DNA of 64,000 nt, from contig JAUCEP010000002.1 in assembly GCA_030348875.1 (NCBI GenBank), forward strand, positions 3,241,001 to 3,305,000. Direction: 5' to 3'. The position numbers and the translations under genes are program-made. Shown here one piece after another: positions 17,644 through 27,647 of the stretch. Origin of the DNA: Ureibacillus composti. Its GTDB lineage: Bacteria > Bacillota > Bacilli > Bacillales_A > Planococcaceae. The notes under the pieces are model-generated. The model had not been told where the DNA came from. It did not search any database and was given only the letters and a program-made list of their open reading frames with translations. Numbering within the stretch: position 1 is the stretch's first letter; each line of letters opens with the position of its first letter.

Positions 17644-18900
17644 TTATTTCACAAGCATTTTTTGTCGAATCTCACTCAATAAATAAAGCGACCCGGTTAC
17701 AATACATTTTTCGTTGTTTTGTGATGCATTTTTTAAGAATGGCACAACGTCTCGGATTACCTGCTTACTCTTTGCATTTGAAACGTTAATTACCTGATTT
17801 GCTTGCATAGCACGATGATTTTCAAAATCTACAAAGAAAAATTCATCGCTCATGGTTTCTAAAATACGTAAAACCGTCGCAATATCTTTATCAGCTAATA
17901 TACCGACTACAAATCGAATTTTTTCATTTGGAAATTGTTGTTGAATTGTTTTAACAAGCATTTTTGCACTTGCTGGATTATGAGCACCATCGAAATATAT
18001 ATTTGGGAGAACTTGTTCAAATCTTCCAGGTAAACTTGCACTATAAACACCTTGGCTCACTTTACGATCATCTATGGCAAGAGCTAATTTCTCCGCTACT
18101 AGATAAAAAGCCGTTATAGCTAATGCCATATTTTCACTTTGATGTAACCCTAATAAACGACTACGCTTTAAGTCATTTATAACTAAATTATTGATAACGT
18201 TTATATAAATATCACTATGATTTGAATTTTCAACACGGAAATCTCGATTTAGCTGGAGTAGTGAAGCATTTTTCAATATCGCCTCTTTTTCAACAACTAC
18301 TAATGCTTCTTCAGGTAAACTTCCAACTACTACAGGTTTTCCATCCTTAATAATTCCTGCCTTATGATACGCAATACTCTCCAGTGTCGGCCCCAAAAAT
18401 TTTGTATGTTCTAATGCAATACTTGGAATGATTGACACAATCGGCACTACTACATTCGTACTATCCTCACGTCCCCCCATTCCTGCCTCAATTAAAACTA
18501 AATCAACATTTTTAGTTGAGAAATAAAGTAAAGCTGCGCAAGTTAGTAATTCAAAATCTGTCAATAAACCACTTAATCCTGCATACTTCATTTTTCGGAA
18601 AACCTCATCCATCTCGCTTTCAAGTATTGGAGTCCCGTTAATTTGAATTTGGTCATGAACATCCATAATACAAGGAGACATAAACTTCCCAACTGTTAAG
18701 CTATGCTCCCTTGCAATCGAATCAAGAAATGCGAGTGTGGAGCCTTTACCATTTGTCCCAGCAATATGAACAACATTTAGATTTTTATGTGGGTGGTCTA
18801 GTAATTGTAATGCATGATACATGCTAGCTAATCCAGGTTTAATAGAGTCATCGCTTCTCATTTCCCAACGAGACTTATATTCATCAAACTTCGGTATCAT
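17644..18900 (-). CDS. folC: FolC-like folylpolyglutamate/Mur-ligase family protein, downstream paralogue
   Basis: A 418-residue Mur-ligase superfamily protein related to folylpolyglutamate synthase, which adds glutamate to tetrahydrofolate. It keeps the P loop AGTNGKGS, the carbamylated-lysine segment YHKAGIIK and FDGAHNP. The folate-site loop, SPHLERVNERI in the upstream paralogue, is altered to SPCIMDVHDQI, and the conserved GGRLDSTN is GGREDSTN. It starts 1 bp after the upstream folC with AGAGGGGG before the ATG. It may have a different substrate preference, or the pair may divide synthase roles. Confidence 0.85.
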   Translation of the reverse strand: MIPKFDEYKSRWEMRSDDSIKPGLASMYHALQLLDHPHKNLNVVHIAGTNGKGSTLAFLDSIAREHSLTVGKFMSPCIMDVHDQIQINGTPILESEMDEVFRKMKYAGLSGLLTDFELLTCAALLYFSTKNVDLVLIEAGMGGREDSTNVVVPIVSIIPSIALEHTKFLGPTLESIAYHKAGIIKDGKPVVVGSLPEEALVVVEKEAILKNASLLQLNRDFRVENSNHSDIYINVINNLVINDLKRSRLLGLHQSENMALAITAFYLVAEKLALAIDDRKVSQGVYSASLPGRFEQVLPNIYFDGAHNPASAKMLVKTIQQQFPNEKIRFVVGILADKDIATVLRILETMSDEFFFVDFENHRAMQANQVINVSNAKSKQVIRDVVPFLKNASQNNEKCIVTGSLYLLSEIRQKMLVK

Positions 18901-18901
18901 T

Positions 18902-20185
18902 TTATTTGCCCCCTCTTTGTAATAGGAACTTCCGCACATCTGCAATAAAATAAAGTGATCCTGTAATGACTAGAAGTTCATTTTCTTTTATTTGCAAAAT
19001 TTCATCTTCAAGTAAATAGCGCCAATCTTTCTCATAACGTACATTTTGGTGCTGTGACTTAGATGCCAATATTTCAGCTTTTTCTGCTCGTGGTAATGGA
19101 ATTTCAGTAAAGCTCATAGATAAGGCCTCTTGATCCATCATTTGAATACTTTTTTGATGATCTTTATCTTTTAGAGCAGCATAGACAAATTTATATTGAT
19201 GATTTGGATAATTACGTTTTAATGTTTCAATTAAAGCTGCTGTACCTTCAGAATTATGTGCACCATCGATAATAATTTGTTTACCAAAATGTTCAAAACG
19301 CCCTTCCCACTTTGCTTTTAAAAGACCTTGGCAAATGCTTTGATCATCAATGTCGGGGAGAAAAAGCTTTGCAGCAGTAATTGCTAATGCAGCATTGTTC
19401 ATTTGATGCACGCCCTCCATTATCACTGGAACATATTCAGTGATATGACCAAATGCAACATAGTCAAAAGTTTGTGGATTTGTATGATGCACTACATTAC
19501 TAATAAGTATTTCTTGTCCCAAAGCATAACATTTCGCGTTACATTCGTCTGCTTTTTCTCGTATAACCCGAAGTGCTTGAGCCTGCTTCACCCCTACAAC
19601 AACAGGTTTATTTTCTTTAATAATTCCTGCTTTTTCAAAGGCTATTTTTTCATAGGTGTCTCCTAATAGATCGGTATGTTCTAATGAGATAGTCGTAATA
19701 ACAGAAACCTCAGGCGTGATCACATTAGTCGAATCTAATCTCCCCCCGATTCCTGTTTCAATTAAAGCAACATCAACCTTTTCATTGGCAAAGTGCAGAA
19801 AAGCCAATATAGTCATGATTTCAAAGAAACTTGGAACCTTACCATCTAATTTTGTTTCTATTAAATTCAAAACTAGATTCGTATATTTTAGGAACTGTTC
19901 ATCCGAAATTTGAACTTTATTGATCGTAATACGTTCATTTACACGTTCAAGGTGAGGAGAGATAAAAGCACCTACAGCAATACCTTGTTCCATTAATATT
20001 TCACGTGTTGCATTTAAGGTAGACCCTTTACCGTTTGAACCAGCAAAATGAATAAATTTCACTTTTTCATGGGGGTTTCCTAAGTTTTCTAAAAGTATAC
20101 GGACAGCTTCTAATGGCTCTCCTTTATATGTACTAGCTTTCAATGAAAAAATAAATTCTGTACATTCATCTATTGAATGAAACAT
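18902..20185 (-). CDS. folC: Bifunctional-type folylpolyglutamate synthase FolC
   Basis: FolC ligates glutamate to dihydropteroate and/or tetrahydrofolate, keeping folates in the cell. The 427-residue protein has canonical motifs: P loop AGSNGKGST, the loop FISPHLERVNERITIN, ETGIGGRLDSTN, FEKAGIIK and DGAHN. The ATG chosen (MFHSIDECTEF) has CAGGAGTGA upstream. A frame 18 codons longer exists. It lies downstream of valS, as in B. subtilis, but is followed by a second folC. Confidence 0.93.
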   Translation of the reverse strand: MFHSIDECTEFIFSLKASTYKGEPLEAVRILLENLGNPHEKVKFIHFAGSNGKGSTLNATREILMEQGIAVGAFISPHLERVNERITINKVQISDEQFLKYTNLVLNLIETKLDGKVPSFFEIMTILAFLHFANEKVDVALIETGIGGRLDSTNVITPEVSVITTISLEHTDLLGDTYEKIAFEKAGIIKENKPVVVGVKQAQALRVIREKADECNAKCYALGQEILISNVVHHTNPQTFDYVAFGHITEYVPVIMEGVHQMNNAALAITAAKLFLPDIDDQSICQGLLKAKWEGRFEHFGKQIIIDGAHNSEGTAALIETLKRNYPNHQYKFVYAALKDKDHQKSIQMMDQEALSMSFTEIPLPRAEKAEILASKSQHQNVRYEKDWRYLLEDEILQIKENELLVITGSLYFIADVRKFLLQRGGK

Positions 20186-20241
20186 GTCATTCACTCCTGT
20201 AATTTTGGCAATGCCAAACAAAATTTGATCTAAATTCAATA

Positions 20242-20270
20242 GAAAAAATGCCCTAGTATAACTAGGACAT
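20242..20270 (-). terminator. Terminator after valS
   Basis: Imperfect stem ATGCCCTAGT/ACTAGGACAT (20248-20257 with 20261-20270, one mismatch) followed on the minus strand by six T, directly after valS. Confidence 0.82.
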
Positions 20271-20280
20271 CTTTATAATA

Positions 20281-22932
20281 TTACATATTTTTTAATTCTG
20301 CTAAACGTTTTTCAACTGTCTCATACTTTTCTTGGTAATCAGCAAGTTTCTCACGTTCTTTAGCAACTAATGCTTCAGGTGCCTTCGATACAAATTTTTC
20401 GTTTGATAGTTTACCTGATACTAGTTTTACTTCTTTTTCCCACTTCTCAAGTTCTTTTTCAAGACGAGCAACTTCCTCTTCTAGATTTATTAATCCTGCA
20501 AGTGGTAAGAATAGCTCCGCTCCAGTTACTACCGCAGTCATTGATTGACTAGGTGCTTCAAGGTTTTCACCAATTGTTAAAACCTCTGGATTACAGAATT
20601 TCTCAATGTAGGCTTTGTTCGCTTCAAGAACTTTTACAGTTTCTTGGTCCTTTGCTGCGATAAATAACGGTACTTTTTTACTCATAGGTGTATTTACTTC
20701 TGCACGGATGTTACGAACAGAACGAATAATATCCATTAGCAATTTCATGCTTGTTGATTCTTCAGCAAAATTAAATTCTTCTTTAACTGTTGGCCATGCA
20801 GCAACTGTAATTGACTCACCTTCATGTGGTAGGTGTTGCCAAATTTCCTCAGTTATAAATGGCATTAATGGGTGTAGTAAGCGCATTGTTTGATCTAATA
20901 CATAGGCTAATACTGAACGAGTAGTTTTCTTCGCCGCTTCATCTTCACCGTAAAGTGGAAGTTTTGCCATCTCAATATACCAAGAACAGAAATCATCCCA
21001 AATAAAGTTATAAAGTTCACGCCCAACTTCACCGAATTCATATTTATCCGAAAGCGTTGTAACACGTTCAATTGTTTCATTTAAACGAGTTAAAATCCAC
21101 TTGTCAGCAACATTTAAATTGCCTGTTAAATCGATTTCCCCAAATGTTAAGCCTTCCATGTTCATTAATGCGAATCGTGACGCATTCCAAATTTTATTGG
21201 CAAAGTTCCAAATTGATTCTACTTTTTCTGTTGTATAACGTAAATCTTGACCTGGAGATGAACCAGTTGCTAAGAAGTAACGTAATGAGTCTGCACCATA
21301 CTGGTCAATTACATCCATTGGGTCAACACCATTACCAAGGGATTTACTCATTTTGCGTCCTTCACCATCACGTACTAAACCATGAATTAATACATCTTTA
21401 AATGGTCGAACGCCTGTAAATTCTTTACCTTGGAAAATCATACGAGATACCCAGAAGAATATAATATCGTATCCAGTTACTAACGTATTTGTTGGATAAT
21501 AGCGTTTGTACTCTTCATTTTCAGTATCTGGCCAGCCCATTGTTGAGAATGGCCATAATGCAGATGAGAACCAAGTATCTAATACATCTTCATCTTGTGT
21601 CCAATTCTCAGGGTCTTTTGGAGCTTCTTTACCAACATAAATTTCACCTGTTTGATTATGATACCAAGCCGGAATTTGATGCCCCCACCATAATTGACGT
21701 GAAATACACCAATCATGGATGTTTTCCATCCAACGGTTGTAAGTATTTTCAAATCGGTTTGGTACAAAGTTTACTTTTTCAGATTCGCTTTTTTGAATTT
21801 CTAAAGCTTGCTCTGCAAGAGGTCCCATTTTAACAAACCATTGTGCAGAAAGGTATGGTTCCACAACTGCACCGGAACGCTCTGAGTGTCCTACTTGATG
21901 TGTATGTGGTTCAATTTCAACAAGTACACCTGCTTCTTTTAAGTCAGCAACAATTTGCTTACGGCATTCAAAACGATCCATGTTTGCATATTTGCCTGCT
22001 AAATCATTCATCGTTCCATCTTCATTCATGACAAGTATACGTTCTAAGTTATGACGATTACCAACTTCAAAGTCGTTCGGGTCATGTGCAGGAGTCATTT
22101 TTACAACGCCAGTTCCAAATTCCATATCAACATAAGTGTCACCAACGATTGGAATTTCTCGGCCTACGATTGGAAGAATAACTGTTTTACCAATTAAATG
22201 TTTATAACGCTCATCTTCTGGATGCACAGCAACTCCTGAATCCCCAAGCATTGTCTCTGGTCGAGTTGTTGCAACTCGTAATTTACCTGAACCGTCAGCT
22301 AATGGGTATTCCATATGATAGAATGCTCCCTCTACCTCTTTATGAATTACTTCGATATCAGAAAGGGCAGTTTTTGCTGCAGGATCCCAGTTAATAATGC
22401 GTTCACCACGATAGATTAATCCTTTTTCGTATAACTTAACAAACACTTCTTTAACCGCGTCTGATAAGCCCTCATCCAAAGTAAAACGTTCACGAGTATA
22501 ATCTAGAGCTAAACCAAGCTTTGCCCATTGTTCACGGATGTGGCCTGCATACTCTTCTTTCCATTCCCAAGTTTTTTCAAGGAATTTTTCGCGACCTAAA
22601 TCATATCTTGTAACACCATCTTCACGAAGTTTTGCTTCTACTTTCGCTTGTGTTGCAATACCTGCGTGGTCCATACCAGGTAACCAAAGTGCATCGTAGC
22701 CTTGCATTCGTTTCATACGAATTAGAATATCTTGTAGTGTTGTATCCCATGCGTGACCTAAATGTAGTTTTCCCGTTACGTTTGGCGGTGGAATGACGAT
22801 TGAGTATGGTTGTTTACCGCTTTGGGGTTGTGCTTCAAAATACTTACCTTTTAACCACCAATCATAGCGGCCTGCTTCAATGCTCCCCGGTTCATATTTT
22901 GTAGGCATTGAATTGTTTAGTTCTTCTGTCAA
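20281..22932 (-). CDS. valS: Valyl-tRNA synthetase
   Basis: Charges tRNA-Val. The 883-residue class I synthetase has [16 protein letters not shown] (HIGH motif) near residue 50 and [10 protein letters not shown] (KMSKS). An editing domain lies between them, and a C-terminal coiled coil ([19 protein letters not shown]) is typical of ValRS. It starts at a TTG with GGGAGG upstream. Expression is controlled by the T-box leader found upstream. Confidence 0.98.
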   Translation of the reverse strand: MTEELNNSMPTKYEPGSIEAGRYDWWLKGKYFEAQPQSGKQPYSIVIPPPNVTGKLHLGHAWDTTLQDILIRMKRMQGYDALWLPGMDHAGIATQAKVEAKLREDGVTRYDLGREKFLEKTWEWKEEYAGHIREQWAKLGLALDYTRERFTLDEGLSDAVKEVFVKLYEKGLIYRGERIINWDPAAKTALSDIEVIHKEVEGAFYHMEYPLADGSGKLRVATTRPETMLGDSGVAVHPEDERYKHLIGKTVILPIVGREIPIVGDTYVDMEFGTGVVKMTPAHDPNDFEVGNRHNLERILVMNEDGTMNDLAGKYANMDRFECRKQIVADLKEAGVLVEIEPHTHQVGHSERSGAVVEPYLSAQWFVKMGPLAEQALEIQKSESEKVNFVPNRFENTYNRWMENIHDWCISRQLWWGHQIPAWYHNQTGEIYVGKEAPKDPENWTQDEDVLDTWFSSALWPFSTMGWPDTENEEYKRYYPTNTLVTGYDIIFFWVSRMIFQGKEFTGVRPFKDVLIHGLVRDGEGRKMSKSLGNGVDPMDVIDQYGADSLRYFLATGSSPGQDLRYTTEKVESIWNFANKIWNASRFALMNMEGLTFGEIDLTGNLNVADKWILTRLNETIERVTTLSDKYEFGEVGRELYNFIWDDFCSWYIEMAKLPLYGEDEAAKKTTRSVLAYVLDQTMRLLHPLMPFITEEIWQHLPHEGESITVAAWPTVKEEFNFAEESTSMKLLMDIIRSVRNIRAEVNTPMSKKVPLFIAAKDQETVKVLEANKAYIEKFCNPEVLTIGENLEAPSQSMTAVVTGAELFLPLAGLINLEEEVARLEKELEKWEKEVKLVSGKLSNEKFVSKAPEALVAKEREKLADYQEKYETVEKRLAELKNM

Positions 22933-23060
22933 CTTATGTTCCTCCCTTTATTTTTAAGCAATATCTTTCGCTAGCAAAAGAATTGTATAGGTAGCAGCAA
23001 ATGAGTAAGACGCTTTCATTTTAGACATCGTACTACGTATTTAACTAAATAAAATAAAAA

Positions 23061-23467
23061 AACTCCTTTCGCCTATAAAAGGACGAAGGAGTTAGATTAA
23101 TCTATTCGCGGTACCACCTTTAATTCCGAGAATGTAAAAAATAAGGCAATTGCTAACTAATTGAATGCACTGGTCCCATTAGAACATTTTGTTCTATTTC
23201 GGTTACATAGCGCTTAATCTAGAGTCGCGTTCTTTCAAGCAACACATATACTGAAGTATAGAGTTACTGGCTTTATTTTAAGAGTGTTCTCGGCTCTCAT
23301 TGCGATAACGGTGTAAACCGGCGTTTTGTTACTGTTAGTTCACAAAAGCTGCTCGTAGGCTACGTTCAAATGGTTGCATTGCAGAAACTTTTCAGCTAAC
23401 GTTTCCTCTCTTTTGCAAGCAAAAGCATTTTACTCTTCCTATTCATTGCATCCTTATTTAAATTTGC
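23061..23467 (-). promoter_or_regulatory. T-box riboswitch leader of valS
   Basis: The minus strand carries the T-box core AAAGGTGGTACCGCG (23107-23122 region), which base-pairs with the tRNA acceptor end. It is followed by a terminator hairpin (ACTCCTTCG/CGAAAGGAGT, 23061-23093) and a T-rich run. Further upstream, AGAGAGGAAACGTTAGCTGAAAAG resembles the distal part of stem I. GUA in the GAACGTAGCC context (23361-23363) is a candidate valine specifier codon. Uncharged tRNA-Val would favour the antiterminator and read-through into valS. The stretch between stem I and the T-box is longer than usual. Confidence 0.9.
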
Positions 23468-23473
23468 CTTGGC

Positions 23474-23501
23474 ATATTAGCGTTCAGATTTCAGTCGTCA
23501 A
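23474..23501 (-). promoter_or_regulatory. Candidate SigA promoter of the valS T-box transcript
   Basis: TTGACG (-35) and TAATAT (-10) on the minus strand with a 16-bp spacer, just before the start of T-box stem I. Confidence 0.55.
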
Positions 23502-23540
23502 ACACGACACAACCTTTTAAAATCTGGACATGAAACAAGG

Positions 23541-23580
23541 CAAAAACTTTATTTAACTCTTTTAAAAGCAAAATAAAGTT
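23541..23580 (-). terminator. Hairpin terminator, probably for spoVID
   Basis: Ten-base arms AACTTTATTT and AAATAAAGTT (23545-23554 with 23571-23580) around a second small palindrome, with five T following on the minus strand. It lies upstream of the valS promoter and downstream of spoVID. Confidence 0.6.
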
Positions 23581-23650
23581 TAACTGTTCATATTTTATAA
23601 TATTACATCAACAGTTTTCAAGTTACAACAATTATGAAAGGGTGTAAAAA

Positions 23651-23848
23651 ATGAAAAAACGTAAAAATTACAATCCTTGGTTACTTCCACCTTGGCTACG
23701 AAAATGTCGCTTTTATTGTAGAGGTATCATATTACCAATAACAATCTTCCAAGGTGTACGTACATTATTTTTCCCGACAACTTGGGACTTTTTATTCTTA
23801 CTGCTATTGGGATTATTTACTTATCTATTCTTCACCGACTTTATTTGA
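23651..23848 (+). CDS. Small putative membrane protein
   Basis: A 65-residue reading frame on the opposite strand to its neighbours. The N-terminus is basic (MKKRKNYNPWLLPPWLRKCR), and the last third is strongly hydrophobic (FPTTWDFLFLLLLGLFTYLFF), consistent with one or two membrane helices. AAAGGGTG lies 7 nt before the ATG, which argues that it is translated. Its last 24 bp overlap the 3' end of spoVID on the other strand. I do not recognise the family. It could be a Planococcaceae-specific sporulation or membrane peptide, or a chance frame. Confidence 0.5.
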   Translation: MKKRKNYNPWLLPPWLRKCRFYCRGIILPITIFQGVRTLFFPTTWDFLFLLLLGLFTYLFFTDFI

Positions 23849-25252
23849 ACGTAAATCCAATAATGTATAGGATTCTGATAAATCACTAAAGAAATCATCT
23901 TGTTCATACGGAGAAGGTACATTAATTGTTGTTATACCGTCAGATGAATGATCCTTTACATCGATAATTTCAACAATGTCATTTTGATTGATTTTAACTT
24001 CACTATAATCCAACAGATGATTTTGTTCATATTCAACAGGGGCTTGATAGTTGAATAAGTGTTGGTGTTGGTGATTTTGTTTTGACTCGGCGAATTGAAT
24101 TTCTAATTCTTCTTCAAGTTCTGGTCCTGTATACTGAATTTCAAGCTCTTGATCTAGTTTTGGCTCAATATACTCAAGTTCAATGTCTTGATCTAATTTG
24201 GGCTCGGTATACTCAAGTTCAATGTCTTGGTCTAGTTTGGGCTCGGTATACTCAAGTTCAATGTCTTGGTCTAGTTTTGGTTCAGCGTATTGAATGTCTA
24301 ATTCATTTGCAATTGACGGCTCAGCATTCTCATCTATTGTTTCATTTGTAAAAGATGGCTCCAGAGTCTCTTCTACCTCTTCAGTTGTAAAAGAGGGCGT
24401 TAGAGTCTCTTCTAGTGTTTCATTTGCAGAGGATGGCTCCAGGGTCTCTTCTACTGTTTCATTTACAGAGGATGGCTCCAGGGTCTCTTCTACTGTTTCA
24501 TTTGCAAAGGATGGCTCCAGGGTCTCTTCTACTGTTTCATTTCCAAAGGATGGTGCTAGGGTCTCTTCTACTGTTTCATTTACAGAGGATGGCTCCAGGG
24601 TCTCTTCTACTGTTTCATTTCCAAAGGATGGCGCAGTATAATCAATTTCCAGACTATTATCTATTGATGGGTCAATATTGTCATACTCTTCAATTTGTTC
24701 ATCAATAAATTCTGTCTTATTATTCAATTCAAAAGCTTGATTATTATTACTGCTGCTTGTACTACTCTCAGTATTTTGGACCGTTTCGAGCCTTGTAAAA
24801 ACAGGTTGTTCGTAAGCTAGTTGTTCTGAAGGATGATGTTCAAATAATGACTCAGCTTCTTCATATACACATTTTGTTTCCCATTTAAACGTACAACTTG
24901 AACCATCATATACGAAGAAATTCACATCATTTACAAAAAGTTCAGGTTTATTAAGTTGTGCAATTTTTTCTCTAGGTAAATCAACTTCTAAAGGTAATGC
25001 ATACTCAAAATAACCATCATTTCCATCAAACTCTAAATGTTCAATCAATGTACCTTCACAATACTGTGGTAGGTGACTTGGATTAAATCGTACAACAGCA
25101 GTAATATGATAAATTCCAACTAAACGAACTGACTCATCTGTTTCAACTTGTTGCCATCTTGGTTTTATATTTACGGAGATAACTTCCTCTACAATTCCTA
25201 AGTCCTCAGGGAACACAAATTGTGTCATCATTTCCCAATTAATATTTTGCAC
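23825..25252 (-). CDS. spoVID: Spore coat morphogenetic protein SpoVID, repeat-rich and without visible LysM
   Basis: SpoVID drives coat encasement of the forespore and recruits SafA. The 475-residue product starts at a GTG with GGGAGGG 7 nt upstream. Longer frames upstream lack such a site. Residues 10-135 form the conserved N-terminal SpoVID domain (GIVEEVISVNIKPRWQQ, IYHITAVVRF). Two 13-residue tandem arrays then fill most of the middle, and the protein ends DDFFSDLSESYTLLDLRSNKVGEE. The C-terminal LysM of B. subtilis SpoVID is not seen. Position next to hemL fits. Confidence 0.85.
   Translation of the reverse strand: MQNINWEMMTQFVFPEDLGIVEEVISVNIKPRWQQVETDESVRLVGIYHITAVVRFNPSHLPQYCEGTLIEHLEFDGNDGYFEYALPLEVDLPREKIAQLNKPELFVNDVNFFVYDGSSCTFKWETKCVYEEAESLFEHHPSEQLAYEQPVFTRLETVQNTESSTSSSNNNQAFELNNKTEFIDEQIEEYDNIDPSIDNSLEIDYTAPSFGNETVEETLEPSSVNETVEETLAPSFGNETVEETLEPSFANETVEETLEPSSVNETVEETLEPSSANETLEETLTPSFTTEEVEETLEPSFTNETIDENAEPSIANELDIQYAEPKLDQDIELEYTEPKLDQDIELEYTEPKLDQDIELEYIEPKLDQELEIQYTGPELEEELEIQFAESKQNHQHQHLFNYQAPVEYEQNHLLDYSEVKINQNDIVEIIDVKDHSSDGITTINVPSPYEQDDFFSDLSESYTLLDLRSNKVGEE
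24095..24289 (-). repeat. Tandem 39-bp repeat array in spoVID (EPKLDQDIE type)
   Basis: Five 13-residue units of the type YTEPKLDQDIELE. Units 2 and 3 are identical in protein and the last two are degenerate. Each unit is 39 bp. Confidence 0.92.
24308..24619 (-). repeat. Tandem 39-bp repeat array in spoVID (NETVEETLEPS type)
   Basis: Eight 13-residue units of the type NETVEETLEPSSV/SFA, highly similar at DNA level for units 1-5 and diverging towards the C-terminus. Net charge is strongly acidic. Confidence 0.94.
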
Positions 25253-25301
25253 ACGACATCCCTCCCGTAAATACAATATGCTTGTCATTTTAAAGTATGC
25301 A

Positions 25302-25342
25302 AAAAAAGAGTGCCCTCTTCTATTAATTGAAAAGGACACTCG
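25302..25342 (-). terminator. Terminator of the hem operon
   Basis: Imperfect stem GAGTGCCCTCTTC against GAAAAGGACACTC followed on the minus strand by seven T, 31 bp after the hemL stop. Confidence 0.85.
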
Positions 25343-25372
25343 GAAAATTATTTTATTATAGTGAAAAAACTA

Positions 25373-26662
25373 CTATCTAGCTAATTTCGCAAATACTTTA
25401 TGGAATGCGTCTACAGTTTTTGCAATGTGTTCTTCAGAATGCGCAGTAGAAAGAAATAGCCCTTCAAATTGAGACGGTGGTAAGTATACCCCTTCTTCAG
25501 CCATCAATTTAAAATATTCAGCAAATAATTCTAAATCCGAAGTTTTAGCCGAAGCAAAATCAGTTACATCTTCATTTGTTAAGAAGAAGCCGATCATTGA
25601 ACCTGCACGATTCACTGTATGAGGAATATTATACTTAGTTGCAGCCTCACGGAAACCTGCTTCTAATTGGTCACCTAGTTTTTTGAAATACTCGTAATTT
25701 TCAGGTGTTAAACGACTAAGTGTTTCAATACCGGCAGTCATTGCAAGAGGGTTACCTGACAGTGTACCTGCTTGATAAACTGGACCAGCTGGTGCGATTT
25801 TCTCCATTATTTCACGTTTACCAGCAAAAGCACCTACAGGAAGTCCACCACCAACAACTTTACCTAAACAAGTTAAATCTGGATTAATTCCAAAGTAACC
25901 TTGAGCGCAATTGTAATCTACTCGAAAACCAGTCATAACTTCATCGAAAATAAGAATGGAACCATGTTCTTCTGTTACTTTACGTAATCCTTCTAAGAAT
26001 CCAGGCTTAGGTGGCACTACTCCCATATTACCAGCAACTGGCTCCACAATAACACCTGCAATATTTTGACCATATTTTTCAAATACAACTTGTACCGCTT
26101 CTAAATCATTGTAAGCAACTGTCATTGTATTTTTCGCAATATCTGCAGGTACACCAGGACTATCTGGCAAACCTAAAGTAGCAACACCAGAACCAGCTTT
26201 AATTAATAAGGAATCACCATGTCCATGATAAGACCCTTCAAATTTTAAAATAATGTCTCGTCCAGTGTATCCACGAGCTAATCGAAGAGCAGCCATTGTT
26301 GCTTCTGTTCCCGAAGAAACAAAACGTACCATTTCAACAGAAGGTACACGGTCAATCACTAATTGTGCAAGTTCTGTTTCAAGTTCAGTTGGTGCACCAA
26401 AAGATGACCCTTTTTCTGCTTGTGCCTGAATAGCCTTTACAACATCGGGATGAGAATGTCCTAAAATAAGAGGACCCCAACTAAGTACATAATCAATATA
26501 TTCATTGCCATCGATATCTTTAAGAATGGCACCTTTTCCTGATTCCATAAAAATTGGATCTGTATTAACCGATTTAAATGCTCGAACAGGGCTATTTACC
26601 CCACCTGGCATTACATTAACTGCTTCTTTGAATGCTTTAACTGATTTATCATTTAGGTGCAT
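25373..26662 (-). CDS. hemL: Glutamate-1-semialdehyde 2,1-aminomutase
   Basis: Converts glutamate-1-semialdehyde to 5-aminolevulinate, the second step of the C5 haem route. This is a PLP class III aminotransferase fold of 429 residues. The cofactor lysine is Lys268 in [11 protein letters not shown], and [10 protein letters not shown] carries the Asp that binds the pyridine nitrogen. Gly/Ser-rich [15 protein letters not shown] binds phosphate. TTGGAGGAG precedes the ATG. It is last gene of the hemAXCDBL operon, starting 1 bp after hemB. Confidence 0.97.
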   Translation of the reverse strand: MHLNDKSVKAFKEAVNVMPGGVNSPVRAFKSVNTDPIFMESGKGAILKDIDGNEYIDYVLSWGPLILGHSHPDVVKAIQAQAEKGSSFGAPTELETELAQLVIDRVPSVEMVRFVSSGTEATMAALRLARGYTGRDIILKFEGSYHGHGDSLLIKAGSGVATLGLPDSPGVPADIAKNTMTVAYNDLEAVQVVFEKYGQNIAGVIVEPVAGNMGVVPPKPGFLEGLRKVTEEHGSILIFDEVMTGFRVDYNCAQGYFGINPDLTCLGKVVGGGLPVGAFAGKREIMEKIAPAGPVYQAGTLSGNPLAMTAGIETLSRLTPENYEYFKKLGDQLEAGFREAATKYNIPHTVNRAGSMIGFFLTNEDVTDFASAKTSDLELFAEYFKLMAEEGVYLPPSQFEGLFLSTAHSEEHIAKTVDAFHKVFAKLAR

Positions 26663-26663
26663 A

Positions 26664-27644
26664 TTAATTCTCCTCCAACCAACGAGCTACATCTTTTGCA
26701 TGATAAGTTAAAATCATATCTGCTCCAGCACGTTTCATTCCTAATAACGATTCAAGTACAACACTTTTCTCATCAATCCAACCATTTTGAGCAGCTGCTT
26801 TAACCATTGCATATTCACCACTAACGTTATATGCAACGATTGGTAAGTTATAGTTATTACGTACATCACGAATAATATCTAAATATGCAAGAGCAGGTTT
26901 AATAATAATCATATCTGCCCCTTCGTTAATATCTGATTCAGCTTCGCGGAATGCTTCTAAACGATTCGCTGGGTCCATTTGATATGTTTTACGGTCACCA
27001 AATTGAGGTGCACCATCTGCAGCGTCACGGAATGGACCATAATATGCAGAAGCATATTTTACGCCATAAGACATGATTGGAATATTTTCAAAACCAGCTT
27101 CATCTAATCCTTTACGAATAGCAGCAACGAAACCATCCATCATATTTGAAGGAGCAATAATATCAGCACCAGCTTGCGCTTGTGATACTGCTGTGCGAGC
27201 TAATATATCTAATGATGGATCATTAAGGATTGTTTCTCCTTCAACTAGGCCACAGTGACCGTGGTCAGTATATTCGCATAGACAAGTGTCAGCAATTACA
27301 AGTAGTTCTGGGTGACGCTCTTTAATAAATCGAGTTGCCTCTTGAATTATGCCGTGGTCATGATATGCTCCCGTACCTACAGCGTCCTTTTCAATTGGAA
27401 TACCGAAGAGAATAACTGCAGGAATACCTAATTCAACCACTTCGTTAATTTCTTCCTCTAAATGGTCTAATGAAAGCTGCCAAACACCTGGCATGGAAGG
27501 TACTTCACGTTTTATATTTTGGCCTTCAACGACAAACAAACCATAAATTAAATCTTCTTTGTGCAAATATGTTTCTTTTACCATAGCACGCATAGTAGCA
27601 GAAGAACGAAGTCTTCTATGTCTTTGGAAATTTACTTGTGTCAT
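26664..27644 (-). CDS. hemB: Porphobilinogen synthase (5-aminolevulinate dehydratase)
   Basis: Condenses two 5-aminolevulinates to porphobilinogen. The 326-residue TIM-barrel enzyme shows the zinc-site cysteines in [14 protein letters not shown] and the Schiff-base lysines in [17 protein letters not shown] and [12 protein letters not shown]. It is therefore a zinc-dependent form. It lies 3 bp after hemD and 1 bp before hemL. Confidence 0.97.
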   Translation of the reverse strand: MTQVNFQRHRRLRSSATMRAMVKETYLHKEDLIYGLFVVEGQNIKREVPSMPGVWQLSLDHLEEEINEVVELGIPAVILFGIPIEKDAVGTGAYHDHGIIQEATRFIKERHPELLVIADTCLCEYTDHGHCGLVEGETILNDPSLDILARTAVSQAQAGADIIAPSNMMDGFVAAIRKGLDEAGFENIPIMSYGVKYASAYYGPFRDAADGAPQFGDRKTYQMDPANRLEAFREAESDINEGADMIIIKPALAYLDIIRDVRNNYNLPIVAYNVSGEYAMVKAAAQNGWIDEKSVVLESLLGMKRAGADMILTYHAKDVARWLEEN

Positions 27645-27647
27645 TAG

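Noticed and set aside
24095-24619. CRISPR-like regular repetition
   Set aside because: Units are contiguous and in frame with spoVID, with no unique spacers and no cas genes.
24294-24708. Long plus-strand reading frames with repeated Ser/Val/Gly or Leu-rich units
   Set aside because: They are antisense shadows of the spoVID repeat array: the 39-bp period keeps all frames open. No ribosome binding site.
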